NCBI GenBank assembly: GCA_903865775.1
Contig: CAIPKZ010000271.1
Coordinates: forward strand, 1-44,266
Origin: an uncultured Prolixibacteraceae bacterium
GTDB taxonomy: Bacteria; Bacteroidota; Bacteroidia; Bacteroidales; Prolixibacteraceae
Length of the DNA: 44,266 nucleotides
Reading direction: 5' to 3'
The notes under the pieces are model-generated. The model ran no database searches. It saw only the letters and a program-made list of their open reading frames with translations, and was not told where the DNA came from. The translations under genes and the position numbers were made by a program. Numbering within the stretch: the first letter of the stretch is position 1; each line of letters opens with the position of its first letter. This document shows positions 7,147-15,188 of this stretch, piece by piece.

Positions 7147-9573
7147 ATGCAAAAAATACTATTAACAGGCCTTTTTATAGCCTTCTATATTTCAGGTTTC
7201 ACAATCGAATCCACCATTTTTACCAGCAAATCAGGTCTGAGCGGAAAAATCACCGACTTCAGTTCCGGAGAATTATTGCCGGGAGTAACCATCTATTTTC
7301 CCGATCTGAAAACCGGAACAATCAGTAAATCGGATGGAACGTACATGATAGACAACCTTCCTTCAGCCCGGCTATTGGTTCAGATAAGTTTTGTAGGATA
7401 TCAGCTGATTGTCCAAAACATTGACTTATCGGCTACGAACCAATTAGATTTCGCGATGAATCCGTCGGTAACCGAGATAAACGAAGTGGTAGTGACCGGC
7501 CAATCGGGCGGAGTTGAGAAAAGCCTTGCACCAGCTCCAATAATTGTCATTCCGGCTTCCTATCTGCTCGAAAATTCGGCCACCAACATGATCGATGCCC
7601 TTGCTTCCAAGCCTGGCATTTCGCAAATCACCACCGGGGTCGGAATATCCAAACCGGTTATCCGTGGTTTGGGATTCAACCGGGTAGTGGTAATCAACAA
7701 TGGTATTCGTCAGGAAGGACAGCAATGGGGCGACGAACATGGCATCGAAATCGATGAATTCGCCATTAGCCGTGCTGAAATACTGAAAGGACCGGCCAGT
7801 CTGGCCTATGGTTCAGATGCCGTTGCCGGGGTAATTAGCCTGATGTCGGCTCCCACTCTTCCGGAAGGACAGATAAAAGGAAATTTGCTTTCCAACTTTC
7901 AAACAAACAATGGATTATTCGCCAATTCAATCAACTTTGCCGGCAATAAAAATGGTCTCATCTGGGATTTTAGAGCCAGTGATAAAAGGGCACATGCCTA
8001 TCAGGACAAATTCGATGGCCCGGTTTATAATTCAGGATTTTCAGAACAAGCCATTAATTTACTTGCAGGGATCAACAGATCCTGGGGATTTTCACACCTT
8101 CATTTTAGTATTTACAAGCTTAAACCGGGAATAGTTGAAGGAACACGTGACAGCATCACCGGGCAATTTATAAAACCTTCACCTGCCGATGGCTCTATGA
8201 TTCAAACAAATTCTTCCGATTTCAGGTCCTATACTGCTGAAGTTCCTTATCAGCTTGTCGATCATTACAAGGCGGTTCTCGACAACAGTTTTTACCTGGG
8301 GCAGGGAAATTTAAAAGTCAACCTGGGCTATCAGCAAAACCGACGTAAAGAATTTGCCGACATTTCAGATCCGGATCAGTATCAATTGTATTTTCTATTG
8401 AATACTGTGAATTACAATTTCCGGTATGCTTTGCCTGAAAAAAACAATTTTAACCTGAGCACCGGCCTTAATGGAATGTGGCAGCAATCCGAAAATAGAG
8501 GTCTGGAATTTCTGGTACCGGCCTACCAGCTTTTTGATGCTGGCGTATTTGCCATTGCAAAGAAGTCGCTGGGGAAAATAAATCTTTCAGGTGGACTTCG
8601 TGCCGACCGACGATGGCAAACGGGCAATTCGCTTTACCTGAATAACGATGATGTTCCGGTTTCTGCTGGAACTCCGGGTGCAACCGAACGTTTTGCAGGT
8701 TTCAGTCAAACGTTTAACGGGTTTTCAGGAAGCTTTGGAATAAGCTATCAGATTACTAAATCGTTTTATACCAATGTGAATATTGCCCGCGGGTACAGGG
8801 CTCCAAACATTGGCGAACTTGGATCGAACGGAGTACATGAAGGAACATTACGCTACGAAACAGGCAATTCCGCACTGAAACCAGAGAACAGTCTTCAATT
8901 CGATTTCACAGCCGGAATGAACATTAAACATGTTGCTGCTGAACTCAATCTGTTCAACAATACGATTGACAATTATATTTATAGCCGGAAAGAATTCGAC
9001 AACAATGGAAATCCATTGTTCATTGATGGTTATCCGGCGTTTTTGTTTACCTCCGGAAAGGCAAACTTACAAGGCGGCGAATTCACGCTGGACTTCCATC
9101 CGCATCCAATCGACTGGATCCATTTCGAAAACTCTTTCTCCTATGTTCAGGCAACGTTAAAAGACCAGCCGGATTCATCGCATTACCTGCCTTTTATTCC
9201 ACCCTTCCACTGGAATTCAGAGCTCCGCTTCGATTTCGAAAAAAAGACCGGTCATTTCCAAAATATGTATCTCAAATCGGGTTTCGATTGGTATGCCAGC
9301 CAGAATCATGTTTACTCAGCCTATGGCACTGAAACCGCAACTACGGGCTATTTTTTAATTAATCTGGGAGCCGGAACTGATTTCATTTCAGCCGGAAAGA
9401 CCCGGTTTTCCTTGTATTTAATTGTAAGCAATCTCACAAATGTTGCCTATCAGAGTCATTTGAGCCGTTTGAAATATGCTGAGTCGAATCTTGCAACAGG
9501 CCGGACTGGCATTTACAATATGGGCCGGAACATCAGTATTAAATTGCTTATTCCCATCAGTTTTGCAAAGTAA
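7147..9573 (+). CDS. TonB-dependent outer-membrane receptor
   Basis: 808 aa. Signal peptide (MQKILLTGLFIAFYISGFT), a carboxypeptidase-regulatory-like domain at about 30-112 (SGKITDFSSGELLPGVTIYF), a plug domain at about 130-235 (VIRGLGFNRVVVINNGIRQE, then the conserved EILKGPASLAYGSDAVAGVI) and a 22-strand barrel to the end. No SusD partner follows, so this is a classical TonB receptor rather than a SusCD glycan importer. The segment RQEGQQWGDEHGIEID is characteristic of a Bacteroidota receptor subgroup often annotated as metal/siderophore receptors. The preceding CxxC/His-rich small protein points the same way, but the ligand cannot be deduced. The C-terminus ends FAK, with the aromatic at -3 rather than terminal. 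Confidence 0.85.
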   Translation: MQKILLTGLFIAFYISGFTIESTIFTSKSGLSGKITDFSSGELLPGVTIYFPDLKTGTISKSDGTYMIDNLPSARLLVQISFVGYQLIVQNIDLSATNQLDFAMNPSVTEINEVVVTGQSGGVEKSLAPAPIIVIPASYLLENSATNMIDALASKPGISQITTGVGISKPVIRGLGFNRVVVINNGIRQEGQQWGDEHGIEIDEFAISRAEILKGPASLAYGSDAVAGVISLMSAPTLPEGQIKGNLLSNFQTNNGLFANSINFAGNKNGLIWDFRASDKRAHAYQDKFDGPVYNSGFSEQAINLLAGINRSWGFSHLHFSIYKLKPGIVEGTRDSITGQFIKPSPADGSMIQTNSSDFRSYTAEVPYQLVDHYKAVLDNSFYLGQGNLKVNLGYQQNRRKEFADISDPDQYQLYFLLNTVNYNFRYALPEKNNFNLSTGLNGMWQQSENRGLEFLVPAYQLFDAGVFAIAKKSLGKINLSGGLRADRRWQTGNSLYLNNDDVPVSAGTPGATERFAGFSQTFNGFSGSFGISYQITKSFYTNVNIARGYRAPNIGELGSNGVHEGTLRYETGNSALKPENSLQFDFTAGMNIKHVAAELNLFNNTIDNYIYSRKEFDNNGNPLFIDGYPAFLFTSGKANLQGGEFTLDFHPHPIDWIHFENSFSYVQATLKDQPDSSHYLPFIPPFHWNSELRFDFEKKTGHFQNMYLKSGFDWYASQNHVYSAYGTETATTGYFLINLGAGTDFISAGKTRFSLYLIVSNLTNVAYQSHLSRLKYAESNLATGRTGIYNMGRNISIKLLIPISFAK

Positions 9574-9997
9574 GATACCATCCTCATCATCAAATTGATC
9601 TTCGCATTTTCGCGTACTTACGCGATTATTTCAAAATGTAATTCATCAAAAGAATATTTCTTTCCCTGAATGATTAATTCGTTGAAAAATCAAATATTTT
9701 TAATCTACTCGCATTCAACTGAGTAGTTCCTGAAGCCACTTTTCGAAACATATAATTCGACAAATGGCACAGTCCTTGTATAAACCAGCCTCCAGTCAAA
9801 CAATCCGACTGCTTGTTGTTGTATATCTGATTTCCCAACATGCAATTAACATAGAATTGTTAATTAGATAACATTTTTTCTTGAACTAATTACAGGAAAT
9901 CAGTATATTGCAACATAAATGATTTAATGCCGTATTATCGATTCCCAATCGTTTTTTGCAAAATAAAAGAATCTAATGAGCCACCTAATTAACTAAT
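9574..9997. other. 424-bp spacer before second WecA gene
   Basis: AT-rich and without coding potential. It holds one notable site, the sigma-54-like element described at 9765-9780, and scattered short inverted repeats such as attaacatagaattgttaat. Its length is large for a simple promoter region and suggests regulated expression of the downstream transferase. Confidence 0.5.
9765..9780 (+). promoter_or_regulatory. Candidate sigma-54 (-24/-12) promoter
   Basis: tggcacagtccttgta matches the RpoN consensus TGGCACN5TTGCW at all fixed positions but one (T for C in the -12 GC). The GG-to-G spacing is correct. It lies about 218 bp upstream of the second WecA-type gene, leaving a long leader in which an enhancer-binding regulator or additional control could act. 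Consensus match only. Confidence 0.4.
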
Positions 9998-11236
9998 ATG
10001 AAGGGTATTATTTACATTTTACTGGCAATTACAATCAGCTTTTCAATTGGTCTTCTTGCAGTTCCCAAGATTGTTCAGGTTTCAAAAATAAAGAAATTGT
10101 TTGCAGTGCAAAATCACAGGTCTGCACATAACAATAAGCAAATCCCAAATCTGGGAGGTATCGTAATTTTCTCAAGTATTGTAATCAGTACCGTCATTTT
10201 ACTGCACGGATTTGACTTGAATAAGATTGCAAGTATTATACTCGCTTCCTTTGTCATGTTATTAATGGGCCTGATCGATGACAATATCGGCCTGTCTGCT
10301 ATCAAAAAAGTCATCGGGCAACTTTTGGTTGGGATATACCTGGTCATTCTGGGTGATGTTCGGTTTACCAATCTGCACGGAATTTTTGGACTCTATGAAA
10401 TTTCTTACGGCTTAAGTATTTTTATTTCTCTCACAGCAATTATTGGCCTGACCAATGCATTTAATTTGATCGACGGAATTGACGGACTGGCCTCAGGAAC
10501 AGGAGTAATTATTTCGTGCTTTTATGGGATTCTGTTCCTGTATTACGGACAACCCGAATATATGATCCTGTCATTCAGCATTACCGGATCGGTGATTGCA
10601 TTCTTCCTCTACAACGTTTTTGGCACAAAAAATAAAATATTTATGGGTGACACCGGATCCCTGACATTGGGAATATTGTTTGCCACGCTAACTATTTTAT
10701 ACAACGAAATTACTCCATTAAATCCAATGAAAAATCCGGTTTGGATTTCGCCTGCAATAGCACTGGCCATAATGATTTTACCAGTCATCGATTCATCCCG
10801 GGTATTTTATCTGCGCATTTCACAAGGCTTATCACCCTTTACTCCGGATATGAAACACATTCATCATCAACTATTAAAAATCAACAAGAATCATCTCCAT
10901 AGCACGACCATTATCATACTTTCCAACTTGGCTTTCATCGGTTTCTCCGTTGCATTTATTGGTTTGCTGGAAATCAATTCAATATTCCTTCTTATCCTGA
11001 CCATGGGGTTTTTGGCAGCCTATGTACCTGTAATTGTTCACAGGTACCAGCCAGTTGAAGAAGAAACAACAAAAGCCATAACTGAGGATAAATTATATAT
11101 ACCATACAGGTATGACCCCATCATAAAAATGACAAATCCTGCGATTCCGGCGACTGAGCAAAACAAATCGATGCCTGAGGTTTCTGTTAAAACTGAAAGC
11201 AGCATTTCAGCCACCGACGAAATACGCTCCAATTGA
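9998..11236 (+). CDS. WecA/TagO-type polyprenyl-phosphate sugar-1-P transferase (paralog 2)
   Basis: 412-aa membrane enzyme, clearly paralogous to the product of 3275-4477. It has LIDDN (Asp94-Asp95), NAFNLIDGIDGLASG, FMGDTGSLTLG and HIHH in the same order and spacing, and shares the TNxHGIxGxxEI segment. It therefore should catalyse the same type of undecaprenyl-phosphate priming step. It differs by a longer hydrophilic C-terminal tail (about 60 residues after the last membrane segment, with YIPYRYDP and many T/E/S). A sigma-54-like element upstream suggests it is expressed under different conditions from paralog 1. A short hairpin (tccggaa...ttccgga, about 11311-11329) follows the gene and may terminate it. 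Confidence 0.85.
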   Translation: MKGIIYILLAITISFSIGLLAVPKIVQVSKIKKLFAVQNHRSAHNNKQIPNLGGIVIFSSIVISTVILLHGFDLNKIASIILASFVMLLMGLIDDNIGLSAIKKVIGQLLVGIYLVILGDVRFTNLHGIFGLYEISYGLSIFISLTAIIGLTNAFNLIDGIDGLASGTGVIISCFYGILFLYYGQPEYMILSFSITGSVIAFFLYNVFGTKNKIFMGDTGSLTLGILFATLTILYNEITPLNPMKNPVWISPAIALAIMILPVIDSSRVFYLRISQGLSPFTPDMKHIHHQLLKINKNHLHSTTIIILSNLAFIGFSVAFIGLLEINSIFLLILTMGFLAAYVPVIVHRYQPVEEETTKAITEDKLYIPYRYDPIIKMTNPAIPATEQNKSMPEVSVKTESSISATDEIRSN

Positions 11237-11310
11237 TTCACGTTTCTTACGCTTCAATGTTATCCTGAAAGAAATCAGACCTCTTATTCTCCTTTCATAC
11301 TCCCAAATAC

Positions 11311-11329
11311 TCCGGAAATTCATTCCGGA
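11311..11329 (+). terminator. Possible terminator hairpin after second WecA gene
   Basis: tccggaa-attca-ttccgga is a perfect 7-bp stem followed by an AT-rich tattttc stretch. Weak but well placed, 75 bp after the stop codon. Confidence 0.35.
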
Positions 11330-11408
11330 ATATTTTCGAATTGTACTACCGAATTGTTAATTCAGGAAAGAGCATGAACGATATTCCCAAAACCAAATGA
11401 AAAAACAA

Positions 11409-11416
11409 TACTTTTG
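11409..11416 (+). promoter_or_regulatory. Candidate -7 box for gpmI
   Basis: tacttttg fits TAnnTTTG exactly and lies 37 bp before the gpmI ATG. No convincing -33 box was found. Confidence 0.4.
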
Positions 11417-11453
11417 CGTCTTAATTTACAACTATTAAAAACGCTAATAAGTT

Positions 11454-12986
11454 ATGGTACTGCATAAAAAAGCACTTCTGATGATCCTCGACGGTTGGGG
11501 AATCGGCGATGGGACTGCAAAAGATATTATTTCGACCGCTCCAACTCCATTTTTAGATTACCTGAATGCCAACTATCCGCATTCGCAATTGCTTACCTGC
11601 GGCGAACATGTTGGTTTGCCCGATGGACAAATGGGAAACTCTGAAGTTGGACACCTCAACATTGGAGCCGGCCGGGTGATTTATCAGGATATGGTTAAAA
11701 TTACTAAAGCAATCCGCGAGAAAACACTTTGGAACGAACCGCAAATCGTGAAAGCCTTCACATACGCAAAAGAAAACAATAAAAACGTTCACCTGATTGG
11801 CTTGATTGGCCCTGGCGGTGTGCATGCGTTGAGCGCACACATGGTAGCACTCTGCCAGATTGGAACCGACTTTGGCTTAAAAAACACCTTCATTCATGGT
11901 CTCACTGATGGTCGCGATACCGATCCTCGTTCAGGACTTGGATTTTTGGAAGAAGACCTGAAAAACTTGGAAGGAACGAACGGCAAATTTGCCTCGTTGA
12001 TTGGCCGATATTACGGAATGGACCGGGATAAAAACTGGGACAGGATGAAACTCGCCTACGATTTATATACCGACGGAAAGGGAACTCCCTCGTCTGATTT
12101 ATTGAAATCGGTAAAAGAATCCTATGCGGCTGGTGTAACCGACGAATTCCTTCAACCGATTGTGATGGTTGACGAAAACGGGAAACCTCTGGCAACCTTT
12201 CAGGAAAACGATGTGGTTATCTGTTTTAACTTCAGGACAGACCGACTGCGTGAAACCACTATTGCTTTTACCCAACAGGATTTTCCGGAATTTGGAATGA
12301 AAACCATGCCTTTGCAGTGGTACACCATGACCAATTATAAAGCTGACTTCAAGAATGTCAATGTGATCTTCGACAAGCCAAACCTCAACAATACCATGGG
12401 TGAAATCGTTTCGAAAGCCGGAATGAAACAAATCCGGATTGCTGAAACCGAAAAATACGCCCATGTAACCTTCTTTTTCAGCGGCGGACGTGAAGAAGTA
12501 TTTGAAGGTGAGAAACGCCTGATTGCTCAATCACCCAAAGTTCCGACCTATGATTTTCAACCCGAAATGTCGGCTCCGGTGGTACGTGATTTAATCGTTC
12601 CGGAATTGCTCAGTCAATCTGCTGACTTTGTTTGCCTGAACTTTGCCAATGGCGACATGGTAGGTCACACAGGTGTTTACGAAGCCATCTGTCAGGCAGT
12701 AACTGCTGTTGATAGCTGTGTGAAAGCAGTGGTTGAAGCAGCTCAAAAAAGTGGCTACGAAATACTAATTATTGCCGATCATGGAAATGCCGATAATGCA
12801 GTGAACGAAGATGGTTCGCCCAACACAGCCCATTCGCTGAATCCTGTTCCATGCATCTACATTTCAGAAAATAAAAACGTTAAAATCAAAAACGGTATTC
12901 TCGCTGATGTGGCTCCTACCCTACTCGACATGATGGGTTTGGATATTCCATCTGAAATGACGGGAAACATTTTGATTGAAAAATAA
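11454..12986 (+). CDS. gpmI: 2,3-bisphosphoglycerate-independent phosphoglycerate mutase
   Basis: 510 aa, the normal length for iPGM, which interconverts 3- and 2-phosphoglycerate in glycolysis and gluconeogenesis using two Mn ions. The alkaline-phosphatase-fold metal site is visible at both ends: LDGWG near the N-terminus (Asp13) and IADHGNADN near the C-terminus. The phospho-accepting serine is in MGNSEVGH (Ser63). HGLTDGRDTDP and FNFRTDRLRE are further substrate-loop motifs. Cytosolic. It stands alone with its own -7 promoter box and is followed by an 11-bp stem-loop, so it is probably monocistronic or weakly read into the DUF3109 gene. Confidence 0.97.
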   Translation: MVLHKKALLMILDGWGIGDGTAKDIISTAPTPFLDYLNANYPHSQLLTCGEHVGLPDGQMGNSEVGHLNIGAGRVIYQDMVKITKAIREKTLWNEPQIVKAFTYAKENNKNVHLIGLIGPGGVHALSAHMVALCQIGTDFGLKNTFIHGLTDGRDTDPRSGLGFLEEDLKNLEGTNGKFASLIGRYYGMDRDKNWDRMKLAYDLYTDGKGTPSSDLLKSVKESYAAGVTDEFLQPIVMVDENGKPLATFQENDVVICFNFRTDRLRETTIAFTQQDFPEFGMKTMPLQWYTMTNYKADFKNVNVIFDKPNLNNTMGEIVSKAGMKQIRIAETEKYAHVTFFFSGGREEVFEGEKRLIAQSPKVPTYDFQPEMSAPVVRDLIVPELLSQSADFVCLNFANGDMVGHTGVYEAICQAVTAVDSCVKAVVEAAQKSGYEILIIADHGNADNAVNEDGSPNTAHSLNPVPCIYISENKNVKIKNGILADVAPTLLDMMGLDIPSEMTGNILIEK

Positions 12987-13003
12987 TTTTGAAATTCATC
13001 TTC

Positions 13004-13036
13004 AATCCTGACAGATTTTGAAAACCTGTCAGGATT
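13004..13036 (+). terminator. Stem-loop after gpmI
   Basis: aatcctgacag-attttgaaaac-ctgtcaggatt is a perfect 11-bp inverted repeat starting 17 bp after the gpmI stop and ending 14 bp before the next ATG. It is followed by ttactttat rather than a clean T-run. Hairpins with this ctgtcagg core are common between Bacteroidota genes, so it may be either a terminator or a repeated palindrome. Confidence 0.5.
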
Positions 13037-13049
13037 TACTTTATCAATC

Positions 13050-13631
13050 ATGCTCGAGATCGGACGCGCCATAATTAGTGTAGATATTCTGGAAAAACAA
13101 TTCCTTTGCGACCTGCTGAAATGCAAAGGAGCCTGCTGTGTTGAAGGTGATTCGGGCGCACCTGTTACTTCCGAAGAAGCAAAAATCATTGAGGAAGCTT
13201 ATCCTGAATTTGAATCTTATCTGGAGGAAAGTCATCGGGATGAAGTTCGCAAGCAAGGATTTGCAGTAATCGATCTCGATGGTGATTTGGTGACTCCACT
13301 GGTAAATAACCGGCAGTGTGCCTATACTTTCGAAGAAAAAGGAATCCTTAAATGTGGCATTGAAAAGGCCTTTCTGGAAGGAAAAATCACTTTTCGCAAA
13401 CCGGTTTCATGCCATTTATTCCCCATCCGGATTACCGAATACAAGCATTTCGATGCGGTAAACTATCAGAAAATTGATATTTGCAAACCCGGCCGTGAAT
13501 GTGGAAAAAGCGCCAAACTTCCACTTTATATCTTTCTGAAGGAGCCGTTGATCAGAAAATATGGCGAAGAATGGTATGATCAACTGGAGTATGCTGCCGA
13601 AAATATGCCGGGAAAAGGAAAAAGTCATTAG
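13050..13631 (+). CDS. DUF3109 family cysteine-rich protein
   Basis: 193 aa, cytosolic. It carries a conserved cysteine pattern: CDLLKCKGACC near residue 25-35, then CAYTF, CGIEKAF, SCHLFP and a final CKPGREC. This spacing is typical of DUF3109, related to YkgJ-type Zn/Fe-S cluster proteins. The role of the family is not established; a metal- or Fe-S-binding function is the reasonable reading of the cysteines. The length fits the family. It converges with the VOC gene across a perfect 15-bp stem-loop. Confidence 0.8.
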   Translation: MLEIGRAIISVDILEKQFLCDLLKCKGACCVEGDSGAPVTSEEAKIIEEAYPEFESYLEESHRDEVRKQGFAVIDLDGDLVTPLVNNRQCAYTFEEKGILKCGIEKAFLEGKITFRKPVSCHLFPIRITEYKHFDAVNYQKIDICKPGRECGKSAKLPLYIFLKEPLIRKYGEEWYDQLEYAAENMPGKGKSH

Positions 13632-13649
13632 TTCGTTAGTCATTTGGGA

Positions 13650-13684
13650 AATAGGAAAAAGGAAATATCTTCCTTTTTCCTATT
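13650..13684. terminator. Bidirectional terminator between convergent genes
   Basis: aataggaaaaaggaa-atatc-ttcctttttcctatt is a perfect 15-bp stem with a 5-nt loop, located between the stop codons of the DUF3109 gene (+) and the VOC gene (-). On the plus strand it is followed by gactttttt, a usable T-tract. It can serve both strands. Confidence 0.7.
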
Positions 13685-13706
13685 GACTTTTTTCCTGCTT
13701 TCTATT

Positions 13707-14096
13707 CTATGCGAGAATTTCAATTCTGTTTTTCTCGGGATCAAAGGCGGCACTTTCATAATAACCGTCTCCGGTCATTCGTCCGGGGCTGATAATCTCG
13801 AATCCATCCTGACGAAGCATGTCGGTTATTTGATCCACCCGGTCTCGTGAGCCAACTTTAAAGGCCAAATGAGTAATTCCGGTATGATGTTTTCGGTAAT
13901 CATTCTTGTTCGTGGCTACAATTGGCATTTCCATCAATTCAAGCCTGCACTCGCTTCCGAACGAAAGAAAATAAGATCGGAACTCTTTTGAGTGATTATA
14001 ATAACCCGATCCGGAAACTGCATCAAAATAATGGGTGTAAAAGTTTCGCATGCCTTCCAAATCCCGTGTCCAAATTGCTATGTGATCAATTCTCAT
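13707..14096 (-). CDS. VOC / glyoxalase-family protein
   Basis: The ORF track starts upstream, but the ATG at 14096 begins MRIDHIAIWTRDLE, the standard start of a single-domain vicinal-oxygen-chelate protein, giving 129 aa. Candidate metal ligands sit where the family has them: His5, a Glu in CRLELME, His in GITHLAF and Glu in NRIEILA. VOC members include lactoylglutathione lyases, dioxygenases and resistance proteins. The exact substrate is not deducible; annotation as glyoxalase/bleomycin-resistance-like is appropriate. It is the second gene of a two-gene unit, 29 bp after the HD-hydrolase gene. Confidence 0.85.
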   Translation of the reverse strand: MRIDHIAIWTRDLEGMRNFYTHYFDAVSGSGYYNHSKEFRSYFLSFGSECRLELMEMPIVATNKNDYRKHHTGITHLAFKVGSRDRVDQITDMLRQDGFEIISPGRMTGDGYYESAAFDPEKNRIEILA

Positions 14097-14125
14097 AATT
14101 GAAGTATTTCTAATTTGTAAAATCT

Positions 14126-14776
14126 TTATTTGTTTGCCTGCCATTCTTCATGAAACTGCTCCAGATAATTCTCCATAAACTGATGCCTCTCTTCTCCTAT
14201 ATTTTTTGCAGTCTCAGTATTCAACCGGTCTTTCAGCAACATCAGTTTCTCGTAAAAATGGTTGATCGTTGGTGCCGTATTTTTTTTATATTCCTGAAAA
14301 TCAGAATGCATGACCGGAATTACCGCAGGATCATAAATCAACCGGCCTTTATGGCCTCCATAAGCAAACGTACGGGCAATTCCTATGGCACCCATGGCAT
14401 CCAATCGGTCGGCATCCTGCACGACTGCAGCTTCAACCGAACTGACCGGTGTTTCAGAGCCTGCCCCACGATACGACACTTCATCAATGATCCGGAGAAT
14501 ATGCGATGAAACTTGTGCATCAACTCCCACCTCTGCCAACCATTTCCCGGATCTGGACTGAGCAGATTGGTCCGGATTATTCAGTTTCCAGTCATCCAGA
14601 TCATGAAGCAAGGCTGCCATTTCAGTAATAAACAGGTCGCAATTTTCATTTCTGCCGATTCGAAGCGCCATTTTCCTGACCCGGTCGACATGAAACCAGT
14701 CGTGACCGCTGCCCTCATCTCCAAATTCAAAAGCAGCAAATTCTTCCGTTCTTTTAATGATTTCGGGCTCATTCAT
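14126..14776 (-). CDS. HD-domain phosphohydrolase
   Basis: 216 aa. The HD superfamily metal site is readable: GHDWFHVDRV (His-Asp start), LLHDLDDWK (the HD dyad) and VQDADRLDAMGAIGIART with the distal aspartate. This arrangement is that of YedJ-like predicted metal-dependent phosphohydrolases, probably acting on nucleotides or small phosphoesters; the substrate is unknown. Cytosolic with no membrane segment. It is the first gene of a minus-strand pair with the VOC gene and is transcribed divergently from the hybrid kinase across a 412-bp spacer. Confidence 0.85.
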   Translation of the reverse strand: MNEPEIIKRTEEFAAFEFGDEGSGHDWFHVDRVRKMALRIGRNENCDLFITEMAALLHDLDDWKLNNPDQSAQSRSGKWLAEVGVDAQVSSHILRIIDEVSYRGAGSETPVSSVEAAVVQDADRLDAMGAIGIARTFAYGGHKGRLIYDPAVIPVMHSDFQEYKKNTAPTINHFYEKLMLLKDRLNTETAKNIGEERHQFMENYLEQFHEEWQANK

Positions 14777-15188
14777 TTCATTTCAAATTTATACTATTTA
14801 TGGGCTTTACCCGAAAATTATCCTCAAATATTTTTCCAGTTTAAAAATAATTAAGATTACCAGTCAAAAAAATGAAATAACAACTGCCATATTTCGTTTT
14901 GAGGTTAAATGTTTGTCGGTGCTGAACAAATTTGCACTTAATCAGTTTATATCAATCGAGTGCAATACCTTAGAAAAACTTCGGATCAAAATGACCATGC
15001 GGTTTTGAATTTTAACAGTTTTGAATTTAATATCCAATTCATATATAACTGAATTTCAATACATAATACAACAATAAATTCGTCGTCAACCATTTTTAAT
15101 GACGAAAAGATGAAAATAATACAAAAGCCATTATATTAGCAATACTTAAATTCGCTAATTTTATAGTGCTTTAATTTAAATCGCAACT
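14777..15188. other. 412-bp divergent spacer, no gene
   Basis: Very AT-rich. No credible ORF; the 83-aa call overlapping it lacks any family features. Two tandem-like copies of gttttgaattt (about 15003 and 15019) and the small inverted repeat ttagc...gctaa (about 15138-15160) are present upstream of the kinase gene. No clear -7/-33 pair stands out. Confidence 0.4.
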
